Positions 34,135 through 41,264 of a stretch of 49,526 nt of DNA are shown in pieces. Position numbers and translations under genes: made by a program. Origin of the DNA: a virus; IMG/VR virus record IMGVR_UViG_3300035698_021806, positions 1-49,526 of that record; one strand, 5' to 3'. Position 1 is the stretch's first letter; each line of letters begins with the position of its first letter. The notes beneath the pieces were generated by a model. It ran no database searches, was not told the DNA's origin, and worked only from the letters and a program-made list of their open reading frames with translations.

Positions 34135-34709
34135 ACCACGCATTTTAGCACAACGCAAATTGAGAAATATACATGATGGTTTGGCAACTTCTTGGGGATA
34201 TGATGATCCTTTTGATCCTCTTGGAACTGATCCACTTGAAATTTCTATTATAGAAACCCAACCCGCCATACATACGATTCGGACCAGGCGAGAGTAATGT
34301 CGAAAAAAGAACACTCGCCTTTCCCTATATGCAATATTATTTGTTGTCAAGAGCTTTAACTCCAACATGTAAAAGGAGTTTGGTAACATGGTCAAGCAAA
34401 CCACTTTCATCTTTTTGTGATAAATTATTAATTCCTTTACTTCCGAATGTGGATAGGAATGCTAGTGTTTGTATGAATTCTGCTGTAGATGCCCTACATG
34501 TGTGTGTTAATTTTTGGCAAACAACATTTACTAATAGAATAGACGAAGGTTGGCCTTATAAAATAAATTTACCTCACACCTCATTAAAATCATTTGAAAA
34601 TTGGGAAAGAATGACAAAAGAATGTGATTCTCCTTATTTTATGTGTGGGTTGTTAGAAAAAATGCACATACAGAAAAAAACTATATGGACATTTCAAAAA
34701 TGGCATTAG
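34127..34709 (+). pseudogene. E2-like protein 2, frameshifted
   Basis: Starts MDEPRILAQRKLRNIHDG and runs to a TAA at about 34296 after TQPAIHTIR; the continuation (VEKRTLAFPYMQYYLLS, LPNVDRNASVCMNS) is in another frame and open to 34709. One-base indel near 34276-34295 restores the family alignment. Asn-x7-Cys is retained. Either a pseudogene, programmed frameshift or base-call error; I see no slippery site. Confidence 0.6.
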
Positions 34710-35299
34710 ACATAAATTCGCGCATCTTAATTCGACGCAAATTGAGAACTGTGTTTGAAGGTATAGCAGAAGAATTTGGAATGCATTCTCGCTTTTCTTC
34801 AAATTACAAACATCCTTTATTTATTATAGAATCTTCCCCTATGATTCGCACTGTTTGTTTTTGGAGTGTGGCACATGGCGGATATGAAAAAACAGCCTTT
34901 ACACTTGCCTTTCCTTATATGCAATATTATCATTTTAGAGGCGTCCCTCATGTGTCGTGGTCTTGCGGGCCGATAAAAGATAAAAATAGTTTAATTACCA
35001 TTCCTTTACTTCCTAACGTGTATGATGATGGGTCTGTTTGTATGCGTGTGCGTATAAACAAAGAAGAAGAAGAAGAAGCAAAAGGCGTATGTGCTGAATT
35101 TTGGAAACGTCCATTTACCCCCGACTCAGATGATTGGAGTTATAAAGTATTTTTACCTTTATCCCGATTAATTTCATTTGATTATTGGCAGAAATTAACA
35201 GAGGAACACAATTCTCCTGATTTTATGTTGAATTATATCAAAAATTCAGATAAACCCCAATCTGTTGAAAAATTGCTTTATGGATATAGGGTCATATAA
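34700..35299 (+). CDS. E2-like protein 3 (Asn-x7-Cys family)
   Basis: 199 residues from the ATG that overlaps the previous stop. LIRRKLRTVFEG, FPYMQYYHFRG and IPLLPNVYDDGSVCMRV (Asn and Cys separated by seven), then CAEFWKRPF and LISFDYWQKL. Of the group, it is closest to the E2 active-site pattern (N-V-Y-D-D-G-S-V-C). A Glu run (EEEEEA) follows the Cys. Likely function as for paralog 1. Confidence 0.62.
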   Translation: MALDINSRILIRRKLRTVFEGIAEEFGMHSRFSSNYKHPLFIIESSPMIRTVCFWSVAHGGYEKTAFTLAFPYMQYYHFRGVPHVSWSCGPIKDKNSLITIPLLPNVYDDGSVCMRVRINKEEEEEAKGVCAEFWKRPFTPDSDDWSYKVFLPLSRLISFDYWQKLTEEHNSPDFMLNYIKNSDKPQSVEKLLYGYRVI

Positions 35300-35301
35300 T
35301 T

Positions 35302-35883
35302 ATGCATAAACCACATATAATATCACGGCGAAAATTAAGAAAAGTATTTAAGGGATCAATGCTTGATTGGGGTGTGCGTCGTTGGGAACCTTTTTATGAT
35401 TGGTCTGTGGTAATTGTAGAATCTAATCCCATGATACGCACTCTTAAATTTGAAACTATTGAAGAATATAAAACAAAAACAACAAAAGTTCTTACTTTCC
35501 CTTATGTGCAATATTATGCATTAAAAAGAAAACAACAGTGTTTTTTGTATTTAACATGGACCCATAAGCCGCTTTTGTCTCCGGAAGATAAAGTAAAGAT
35601 TCCTTTGCTTACCAACATATATGCAAATGGGATGGTTTGTATGCCATACGAATCATCCCATCAAGTAGAAGATTTGTATGTGGATTTTTGGAACACTCCA
35701 TTTACACCACATTGGAATATAACAAGCCCGCAGCGTTTAAAACAGTCTAGATTAAAATCACTCAGTGTATGGGAAACATTGACCAAACAACAAAAAACAC
35801 CAGATTTTATGCTTGATTTGGTAGAAGGATTAAGAAAAAGCGATATCTTTTGCGAATTGATAAAAACCCCTCATTTTCAATGA
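35302..35883 (+). CDS. E2-like protein 4 (Asn-x7-Cys family)
   Basis: 193 residues. IISRRKLRKVFKG, FPYVQYYALKR, IPLLTNIYANGMVCMPY (Asn and Cys separated by seven), DFWNTPFTP and LSVWETL. Last in the tandem; its TGA overlaps the 2H phosphoesterase ATG as ATGA, so the two are translated together and are likely to act in one process. Confidence 0.62.
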   Translation: MHKPHIISRRKLRKVFKGSMLDWGVRRWEPFYDWSVVIVESNPMIRTLKFETIEEYKTKTTKVLTFPYVQYYALKRKQQCFLYLTWTHKPLLSPEDKVKIPLLTNIYANGMVCMPYESSHQVEDLYVDFWNTPFTPHWNITSPQRLKQSRLKSLSVWETLTKQQKTPDFMLDLVEGLRKSDIFCELIKTPHFQ

Positions 35884-36296
35884 ATAAATTGTATAAATCA
35901 ACTGGAGTTCTGAAGTATTTTAGAAATTCCAGATTGGTAGTTGAAATCGACAAAGAATTAGTAGCTTATTACAGATCTTTAATTCCCAAATGGAAGTCTG
36001 TAAAATCACAAATGTACCCTCCGCACATTACAGTCGTGCGAGAGGGAAAAGAAAAACCTTTAATAATGGATGCGTGGAGAAAGTATAATGGAGAAATAAT
36101 AGAATTCACCTACAGTCCCATGATTCAAGAAGGAGAAATCTATTACTGGCTAAACGTTTTTTCCACTAGATTAGAGGAAATTCGAAGCGAACTAGGATTG
36201 CCAATAATAAGCGAATATACATTACCTCCCGAAGGCTTTATTAAGTGTTTTCATACAACGATTGGGAATTCTAAACCAATAACCTCTTCGCCGTAA
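35880..36296 (+). CDS. 2H phosphoesterase
   Basis: 138 residues with the two His-x-Thr motifs of LigT/2H phosphoesterases: PPHITVV (H49, T51) and CFHTTIGN (H125, T127), about 75 residues apart, as in cyclic phosphodiesterases. T4 and other phages use a 2H enzyme (Acb1) to destroy cyclic-oligonucleotide signals of CBASS defence; others repair tRNA ends. Here the fold and phage context are compatible with an anti-CBASS role, but the substrate is unknown. Confidence 0.72.
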   Translation: MNKLYKSTGVLKYFRNSRLVVEIDKELVAYYRSLIPKWKSVKSQMYPPHITVVREGKEKPLIMDAWRKYNGEIIEFTYSPMIQEGEIYYWLNVFSTRLEEIRSELGLPIISEYTLPPEGFIKCFHTTIGNSKPITSSP

Positions 36297-36306
36297 GAGC
36301 CCGTAA

Positions 36307-37083
36307 TTACATTCGCCAAATTTGTTTCTCGATTCTAGGAATAGAAAGTTTATCGTTTAAGTCGGTAAGAGTTCTTAAAGTTCTATCAACTTTTAAATGG
36401 CAATTATGTGGAATTATTTCAATGCTAAGATTTAAAGCATCATTAACATAAGAAGCAAGTTTGTATTTGCTTACATCATTTGAAAATATATGATGTAATT
36501 TTTCTTCATACAACCCTTTGCTTATTATTTGATGGCATACATCTGCATATGTTTTAGTTGTAATACCATTCCAAAAATGATCGACATATCCATTAACCTT
36601 TCCTCCTTTATTTGACATTAACCATCCAACAAAGCTGTGAGGAGAATCCTTTCCAATAATACTTGTTCGTAAAACCATACAATTTGTAGGCTCTCCAAGA
36701 GATTTTGACTTGCCATAAATGTCATTGGCATCATGTGGTGAAAATTCCATATATTTTCCCTCTGTCCCGGAAAATACACAATCTGTACTTATGTGAATTA
36801 ATTTAGAGTCTTTGGATTTGCAACATGAAGCAAGATTCCTCGGAAATACTGCATTAACTATAATTCCTTCTGTGACTCTTCCATCTATATGTTTGTTGGT
36901 CACCCCAATACAATTAATCACATAGTCAGACCATTCAATAAGATCTTTAATAACCCAGACAGGATGTGTAGCATCAAATTTATCTCTAGAAGTGGTTTTA
37001 ACCTCACACCCTTCTTTATCAGTAAAATATTCAGTTACCGCCGTTCCAAGGAGTCCATTACAACCTAAAATTAAAATTTTCAT
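36307..37083 (-). CDS. RmlD-like nucleotide-sugar reductase (FnlB-like)
   Basis: 258 residues from the ATG that overlaps the stop of the upstream epimerase (ATGA). Rossmann motif ILGCNGLLGTAV, STDCVFSG, and YGKSKSLGE (Tyr-x3-Lys) identify an extended SDR of the RmlD_sub_bind family. The pairing with a WecB-like epimerase whose signature is that of FnlC suggests the terminal two steps towards UDP-L-FucNAc or UDP-L-QuiNAc. No FnlA dehydratase is in the window. Presumably used to alter host surface glycans. Confidence 0.75.
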   Translation of the reverse strand: MKILILGCNGLLGTAVTEYFTDKEGCEVKTTSRDKFDATHPVWVIKDLIEWSDYVINCIGVTNKHIDGRVTEGIIVNAVFPRNLASCCKSKDSKLIHISTDCVFSGTEGKYMEFSPHDANDIYGKSKSLGEPTNCMVLRTSIIGKDSPHSFVGWLMSNKGGKVNGYVDHFWNGITTKTYADVCHQIISKGLYEEKLHHIFSNDVSKYKLASYVNDALNLSIEIIPHNCHLKVDRTLRTLTDLNDKLSIPRIEKQIWRM

Positions 37084-38171
37084 TTTCTCCACACAGTTCT
37101 ATTAATGTAATCCGTGTAACTAAGAATGATATTAAGAACTTTTGTAGATACGTTGTGATCTTTGTAACCTGCTACATTTACAAGTCTATTGGTGTCTATT
37201 GCTATTTTTGCGGTTTTTAAAATGGTATTTGGATTAAGCTCAGACATTATCAAAACCCCCGCATCCATTCCTTCTGGTCGTTCATGGGCTTGTCTAATTG
37301 TAATTGCAGGAAAATTTAATATAGCTGATTCTTCTGTAATAGTTCCACTATCTGACAACACAAGCATTGCGTTTTTCTGTAAATTTACATAATCAAACAA
37401 TCCAAATGGATTGTGAAATTGTATGTGCTTATTGACAACTTGATCGTTTAATTTTTTTCTTGTTCTTGGATGTGTAGAAACTACAACTGGTATTTTATAA
37501 TGATCCGCTAACACATTTAAACAATCTAAAAATTTTTGAAAATTATATTCAATATTTTCTTCACGGTGACAACTAGCCACAATATATTCTTTTGGTTTAA
37601 TTCCAATATTTTCAAGAACTTTTGAGGTGTGCATTCCAATACTATTACTTTCTAAAACCTCGCGCATCGTTGATCCAACATTAAAAATTGTTTCTGACCT
37701 AATTCCTTCAGCAAGGAGATTTCTTCTAGCATGTTCTGAAACCGTCATGTTGATGTCACTGATGTGGTCAATAATTCTTCTGTTGATCTCTTCAGGAACT
37801 CGCTCATCAAAACAACGGTTTCCAGCTTCCATATGAAATACAGGAATTTTTAACCGCTTTGCAACATACGCACACAAACAACTGTTAGTGTCTCCATATA
37901 TCAAAAAAGCATCAGGACGAATATCTTTTAAATGTTTTTCACATTTTGGTAATATGTCTGAAATCATTTCGATTGGAGTATCGCCCTTCGCTTTAAGGAA
38001 GATTTGAGGTTTTTTAATTTTTAATTCATCGAAGAATATTTTGTTTAACTCGTAATCGTAATTCTGTCCAGTATGAATCAAAACGTGATCGAGTTGCTGA
38101 TCTAACATTTTTATGACGGGACTCAACTTGATAACTTCTGGTCTGGTCCCTACTACGGTGACTATTTTCAT
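37080..38171 (-). CDS. WecB-like UDP-sugar 2-epimerase (FnlC-like)
   Basis: 363 residues. MKIVTVVGTRPEVIKLSPVI, HTGQNYD, IYGDTNSC, VFHMEAGNRCFDERVPEE and DSGTITEESAILNFP are the blocks of the UDP-GlcNAc 2-epimerase family; NRCFDERVPEE instead of the WecB GLRT block resembles the FnlC/WbjD branch (UDP-2-acetamido-2,6-dideoxy-L-hexose 2-epimerase), from memory. It is followed by FnlB-like gene with ATGA overlap. The gene lacks a clear ribosome binding site. Confidence 0.78.
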   Translation of the reverse strand: MKIVTVVGTRPEVIKLSPVIKMLDQQLDHVLIHTGQNYDYELNKIFFDELKIKKPQIFLKAKGDTPIEMISDILPKCEKHLKDIRPDAFLIYGDTNSCLCAYVAKRLKIPVFHMEAGNRCFDERVPEEINRRIIDHISDINMTVSEHARRNLLAEGIRSETIFNVGSTMREVLESNSIGMHTSKVLENIGIKPKEYIVASCHREENIEYNFQKFLDCLNVLADHYKIPVVVSTHPRTRKKLNDQVVNKHIQFHNPFGLFDYVNLQKNAMLVLSDSGTITEESAILNFPAITIRQAHERPEGMDAGVLIMSELNPNTILKTAKIAIDTNRLVNVAGYKDHNVSTKVLNIILSYTDYINRTVWRK

Positions 38172-38353
38172 ATTGTTAAGTTAGTGCTTTACATTGAGAT
38201 TAATTGGGGTAAAATAGTATGGAATTTGCTGAGCGTCGAGTTGGCATATCCGGATTTTGGAAAAACCGTGAACCTTTAAGGGTTTTTGCGCGTCTATTCT
38301 TTTAGTCAACAATCTCTGCTAATTGAAATCAGAGCTAATTGAAATAAATGCCC
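38172..38353. other. intergenic region with hairpin and 12-bp direct repeat
   Basis: No gene seen. It holds a 7-bp hairpin (38261-38267 with 38281-38287) and two copies of GCTAATTGAAAT (38318-38329 and 38334-38345), 16 bp apart. The repeat ends 9 bp before the -35 box of the leader promoter and may be an operator. Confidence 0.45.
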
Positions 38354-38382
38354 TTGAAAAATTGGGCCGTAGTGTATATATT
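38354..38382 (+). promoter_or_regulatory. sigma-70 promoter of the tRNA operon
   Basis: TTGAAA, 17-bp spacer, TATATT. The expected start near 38389 leaves a 25-nt leader before the AAGGAA ribosome binding site of the leader peptide. A 12-bp direct repeat lies directly upstream. Confidence 0.65.
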
Positions 38383-38413
38383 AGGTAGAAGAAACAACAA
38401 AAGGAAATAAATC

Positions 38414-38488
38414 GTGATTACGTTCTCCGTCAAGTCACTCAGTAGCAACTCATCATCGTCCTTTACGGACGGATCGCTACCGATCTGA
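38414..38488 (+). CDS. serine-rich leader peptide, 24 aa
   Basis: GTG start with AAGGAA 8 nt upstream. The product (MITFSVKSLSSNSSSSFTDG then SLPI) contains nine Ser, four in a row at residues 13-16, and two Phe. The Ser codons are UCC, UCA, AGU, AGC, UCG, so five of the six Ser codons occur. The stop is 22 nt before an intrinsic terminator and the operon downstream encodes tRNA-Phe and four tRNA-Ser. This is the arrangement of an attenuation leader; inference, but with strong coincidence. Confidence 0.6.
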   Translation: MITFSVKSLSSNSSSSFTDGSLPI

Positions 38489-38510
38489 CCAGACGGAAGT
38501 TAGTAGGGGA

Positions 38511-38546
38511 AAACAGCCCCGCTGGCCTCGGTCAGCGGGGCTGTTT
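38511..38546 (+). terminator. attenuator-type terminator
   Basis: Stem of 14 bp (38511-38524 with 38533-38546), 8-nt loop and a short T tract. It follows the leader peptide stop and precedes the operon. A GGGG at 38506-38509 could pair instead with the CCCC of the 5' arm, and TCCGTC in the leader can pair with either of two downstream GACGGA copies, providing alternative structures. Confidence 0.75.
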
Positions 38547-38591
38547 GCATTTATAACGTATTATCTTGACAAATGGATTATTTTTGGGAGA

Positions 38592-38789
38592 ATGAAGATG
38601 AAAAGTGTTGCTGAAAAAATAGTGGATGGATTAGAACAATTCGCTACCGATTTGGAAAACGGACGATTTGTCGAAGCTCGCATAGCAACGCGCGAGAGAT
38701 GGATCGAAAATGTGGAACTGCTGGAAGCTCTCAAAAAGCGAAAGAAAAAATGTCAAGCAGAAAATGGAAAGTTCTCTGTGAACAATTAA
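38592..38789 (+). CDS. hypothetical protein, 65 aa
   Basis: Starts MKMKSVAEKIVDGLEQFA behind GGGAGA; helical, charged, overlapping the next gene by 40 bp. First gene after the leader terminator. An ATG two codons later also fits. Confidence 0.55.
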   Translation: MKMKSVAEKIVDGLEQFATDLENGRFVEARIATRERWIENVELLEALKKRKKKCQAENGKFSVNN

Positions 38790-39334
38790 GACAATATCCA
38801 CAACGAAAATATAGGTTTGATAATAGTAAGAAAAAGATAAAACTGATTAACAGAAAACAAGGATCTGATACTGAGTACCGACACTCATCAATCATTGGAA
38901 AACCTTGGGGATTTTGGTATTCCTGTGGCGAAGGTTGGCTCGATTGGTGCCTTGCTGAAGATTTTGGTTTTAAACTCAATGTGCATGAACTTATATTAGA
39001 TATGACAAAAGTAAAAACAATCACTAACTTGAATGAATTTGATGAGTTTACCAAAGAATATGGAATAACCTACGCAGAATATTATGAGAAAATATTAGGA
39101 AAACTACCAACTAATTTTGATGCCAATTTCTATGATTGGAGCTATGAAAGAAATGTAAGAATTTATAGTCACATCTCCTGGGAAGATGTTCAGGCTGATG
39201 GGTATTGGGGAATAGAAATTAATCCATACTTATACGAAAGAAGATTGGAAAGTAAATGGTATTACGGTTGGGATTGCGCTTCGGGAGTTTTGTGGAATAA
39301 AAAAGCGTTGGTTAATTCAAAATTGATAGCTTAA
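38750..39334 (+). CDS. hypothetical protein, 194 aa
   Basis: MSSRKWKVLCEQLRQYPQRK start; aromatic-rich body (WGFWYSCGEGWLDWCLAEDF, DGYWGIEINPYLYERRLE). No family recognised. The GFWYSCGxxWLDWC part suggests a globular domain, perhaps a toxin immunity-like fold. It lies in the tRNA operon. Confidence 0.55.
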   Translation: MSSRKWKVLCEQLRQYPQRKYRFDNSKKKIKLINRKQGSDTEYRHSSIIGKPWGFWYSCGEGWLDWCLAEDFGFKLNVHELILDMTKVKTITNLNEFDEFTKEYGITYAEYYEKILGKLPTNFDANFYDWSYERNVRIYSHISWEDVQADGYWGIEINPYLYERRLESKWYYGWDCASGVLWNKKALVNSKLIA

Positions 39335-39344
39335 GGAAAAAGAA

Positions 39345-39611
39345 ATGAGCGAAACATTTGAATCGGGTCAAGTTGTTGTGTTTGATCCGTCGAGTTTTAA
39401 CCCAGAATATTGGAATAATTTGTCGGAGGAAGATAAAGTAAAATACTACGGAGCACTTGGATACGGAAATGATAAGCCGAAGTTTTTCGTGTTCCTTTGT
39501 GAAATCAAGCCCGCACTTGGACATTGTGTTTTAGTGTCGTTGGATAACCAAAAAATAGAAACCATGCGGCACACTTCTGAATTTCGAGCAGTAAAGGAGG
39601 AAGAATTTTGA
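39345..39611 (+). CDS. hypothetical protein, 88 aa
   Basis: Starts MSETFESGQVVVFDPSSFN, followed by SEEDKVKYYGALGYG and a beta-rich FFVFLCEIKPALGHCVLVSL. Carries the GGAGG ribosome binding site of the following gene in its 3' end. Unknown. Confidence 0.55.
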   Translation: MSETFESGQVVVFDPSSFNPEYWNNLSEEDKVKYYGALGYGNDKPKFFVFLCEIKPALGHCVLVSLDNQKIETMRHTSEFRAVKEEEF

Positions 39612-39808
39612 AAGAAGTAAAAATTGTGAACGACGATACAAATAATAGATTTTTTAAAATCACTGTAAGGAATGTCCCGCCGTTGTACAAAGAAGTAAAA
39701 ATTGTTTACGATGACACAACTATTGATCTTGGGATTTTAGATGCTAATGAGCAAAAAGAATTAGCTAATCATTTAAAAGAAGTTGTGGAAGATTTAGAGG
39801 ACCGGTAG
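39608..39808 (+). CDS. hypothetical protein, 66 aa
   Basis: TTG start with a strong AAAGGAGG site; TTG overlaps the previous stop (TTGA). Two halves share KEVKIVxDDT, an internal repeat (residues 2-10 and 28-36). The stop codon lies inside the tRNA-Phe gene (10-bp overlap), so tRNA processing would cut the message at its very end. Confidence 0.55.
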   Translation: MKEVKIVNDDTNNRFFKITVRNVPPLYKEVKIVYDDTTIDLGILDANEQKELANHLKEVVEDLEDR

Positions 39809-39870
39809 CTGAGGCAGATTAGCGAGACGCTGAAAACGTCTAGACGCAGGTGCGATACCTGCTCGGTCCA
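39799..39870 (+). tRNA. tRNA-Phe (GAA)
   Basis: Acceptor stem of seven pairs (one G-U), anticodon stem AGACG/CGTCT with loop CTGAAAA, T stem GCAGG/CCTGC with loop TGCGATA. CCA is not encoded. The D-arm is adequate. Overlaps the preceding CDS by 10 bp. Confidence 0.85.
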
Positions 39871-39878
39871 CTTGATAT

Positions 39879-39967
39879 AGAGGCGAGGCAAATACTGGTT
39901 CGTTGCGAATGATTGCTAATCATTTCCGGTTTTAAACCCGGTGCTGGTCCAATTCCAGTCGCCTCTG
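39879..39967 (+). tRNA. tRNA-Ser (GCT)
   Basis: Acceptor AGAGGCG/CGCCTCT, D stem GCAA/TTGC, anticodon loop TTGCTAA, long variable arm (CCGG/CCGG around TTTTAAA), T stem with loop TCCAATT. Reads AGU and AGC. Type II structure supports serine identity; no encoded CCA. Confidence 0.88.
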
Positions 39968-39978
39968 CTGATTTAAAT

Positions 39979-40065
39979 AGAGGGGCAAGCCAATTGGCGG
40001 TGGCCGCGGATTTGAAATTCGTTAGGAGTTAATGACTCGTACTGGTTCGACTCCAGTTCCCTCTG
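39979..40065 (+). tRNA. tRNA-Ser (TGA)
   Basis: Acceptor AGAGGGG/TCCCTCT, anticodon loop TTTGAAA (anticodon TGA), long variable arm with GAGT/ACTC, T loop TTCGACT. Reads UCA and by wobble other UCN codons. Confidence 0.85.
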
Positions 40066-40092
40066 CTTTTTTGATGAGAATTTCATTGGAAT

Positions 40093-40180
40093 GAAGGTGA
40101 GGCAAACACTGGTTCGTTGCGATAGCTTGGAAAGCTATTCCGTCCTTGTGGCGGTGCAAGTTCGATTCTTGTCGCCTTCG
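40093..40180 (+). tRNA. tRNA-Ser (GGA)
   Basis: Acceptor GAAGGTG/CGCCTTC, anticodon stem ATAGC/GCTAT with loop TTGGAAA, long variable arm, T stem with loop TTCGATT. Reads UCC and UCU. Confidence 0.87.
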
Positions 40181-40197
40181 CTTAAAAAGTAATGAAT

Positions 40198-40283
40198 AGC
40201 GGATATGGCGGTAGGCTCGCCAAGCATTTTCGAAAAATGTACCCTTGAAATATGGGGCGGGGATTCGAGTTCCTCATCCGCTG
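40198..40283 (+). tRNA. tRNA-Ser (CGA)
   Basis: Acceptor AGCGGAT/ATCCGCT, D stem GGCG/CGCC, anticodon loop TTCGAAA (CGA), variable arm, T loop TTCGAGT. Reads UCG. Its 3' 43 nt are duplicated at 41699-41743. Confidence 0.87.
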
Positions 40284-40285
40284 CT
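40241..40285 (+). repeat. 45-bp direct repeat, copy 1 (tRNA-Ser 3' end)
   Basis: Identical to 41699-41743. It spans the variable arm, T arm and acceptor 3' strand of tRNA-Ser(CGA), the usual crossover target of tRNA-integrating elements. The copies flank the capsid-paralog cassette. Confidence 0.85.
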
Positions 40286-40289
40286 ACAA

Positions 40290-40318
40290 AGCCCTTTTTC
40301 GCAAAGCGAAAAAGGGCT
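40290..40318 (+). terminator. hairpin after the tRNA cluster
   Basis: Perfect 12-bp stem 40291-40302 with 40306-40317 of the CCCTTTTTCGC type that also occurs at 41747, 42328 and, slightly changed, at 41265. No T tract follows, so its terminator activity is weaker than that of the others. Confidence 0.6.
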
Positions 40319-40332
40319 TCTATATTATTGGT

Positions 40333-41256
40333 ATGAATAATGAAGAAATACTTAATGAAAAAACAAAGTTGTTAGAAAAATGGAATTCTATTTTTGATAT
40401 TAAAGATAGAGTTGAAGAAGAATACGCATTAGAGTTAGCTTTAATTATAGAAAACCAATCGTTATTTAATCATTTTTTTGAGGAAAAACAAGTAAAAGAG
40501 AGAAATCTCGACATAGTGTTTGAAACATTTTCTAAACTGATAGCACGAAAATGGGTTTCTATTCAAGCTATGTGGGGGCCTGCTGGTAAAATACTTTTCA
40601 ACAAACTTAACTTCATACCTACAGAAAATAAGTCATACCAAAAACCAGAGCTTGTTCTTATTGAAGAGGAAGTCGCTGTAAAAACAAGAAAGTTAAAATC
40701 ATTATGGTTTGATGAGTTTGATGATTTGAGCAATGAAGAGATATCATCTAGAATAGCAGATGAAATTACACGAGAGATCTCAACAGATTTATTGTTAAAT
40801 GCTGGGAGCATTAAAACTTGTAAATCCGATGCAGACCTAGAAGAATTATATGGTATGATAACAGCGACATCTGATATCATTTCTAGAAAAACAATGATGT
40901 TGGGAGCTAATTGGATTTTAACATCTCCCGAATTGGCAGAAAAAATATCACCATTTATTTTCAATAAAGATGAAACAGAATTAGAAAAAGAAATCAGAAG
41001 ATTTGGAATTCTCAACCACATTTGGACGATATATGTGGATACTGAATTTCCTAAAGACAAATTACTTTTTGGGGCAAGAGGAGAGAATGATTATTACAAG
41101 GCGGGATATACTTATTGTCCGTATGTAGCGCTATCAGAATCTCCTGATCTTAGAACACCTGATTGGTGTCCAAGGCGTGGATTTTTAATGCGATACGGTA
41201 AAAAAATGTTATCGCCTTTTGGAAGTAATTTTTATGCCGTATTGAAAATAGTATAA
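40333..41256 (+). CDS. gp23-type capsid protein paralog 2, shortened
   Basis: 307 residues from the ATG at 40333; a longer frame would run through the tRNA. The blocks match the paralog at 19476: EYALELALIIENQSLFNHFF, WVSIQAMWGPAGKILFNKLN (with Ala for Pro), GANWILTSPELAEKI, IYVDTEFPKDKLLFGARG, YTYCPYVALSES and RGFLMRYGKKM. The start is at CTATATTATTGGTATG, very like the sequence at the tail-fibre start. It shares roughly a third of residues with the first copy. Its place between tRNA-fragment repeats suggests mobility or later acquisition. Confidence 0.68.
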   Translation: MNNEEILNEKTKLLEKWNSIFDIKDRVEEEYALELALIIENQSLFNHFFEEKQVKERNLDIVFETFSKLIARKWVSIQAMWGPAGKILFNKLNFIPTENKSYQKPELVLIEEEVAVKTRKLKSLWFDEFDDLSNEEISSRIADEITREISTDLLLNAGSIKTCKSDADLEELYGMITATSDIISRKTMMLGANWILTSPELAEKISPFIFNKDETELEKEIRRFGILNHIWTIYVDTEFPKDKLLFGARGENDYYKAGYTYCPYVALSESPDLRTPDWCPRRGFLMRYGKKMLSPFGSNFYAVLKIV

Positions 41257-41264
41257 TCCTATTG

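Noticed and set aside
40252-40332. Upstream extension of the second capsid paralog
   Set aside because: It runs through tRNA-Ser(CGA) and its hairpin; the ATG at 40333 starts the aligned protein.
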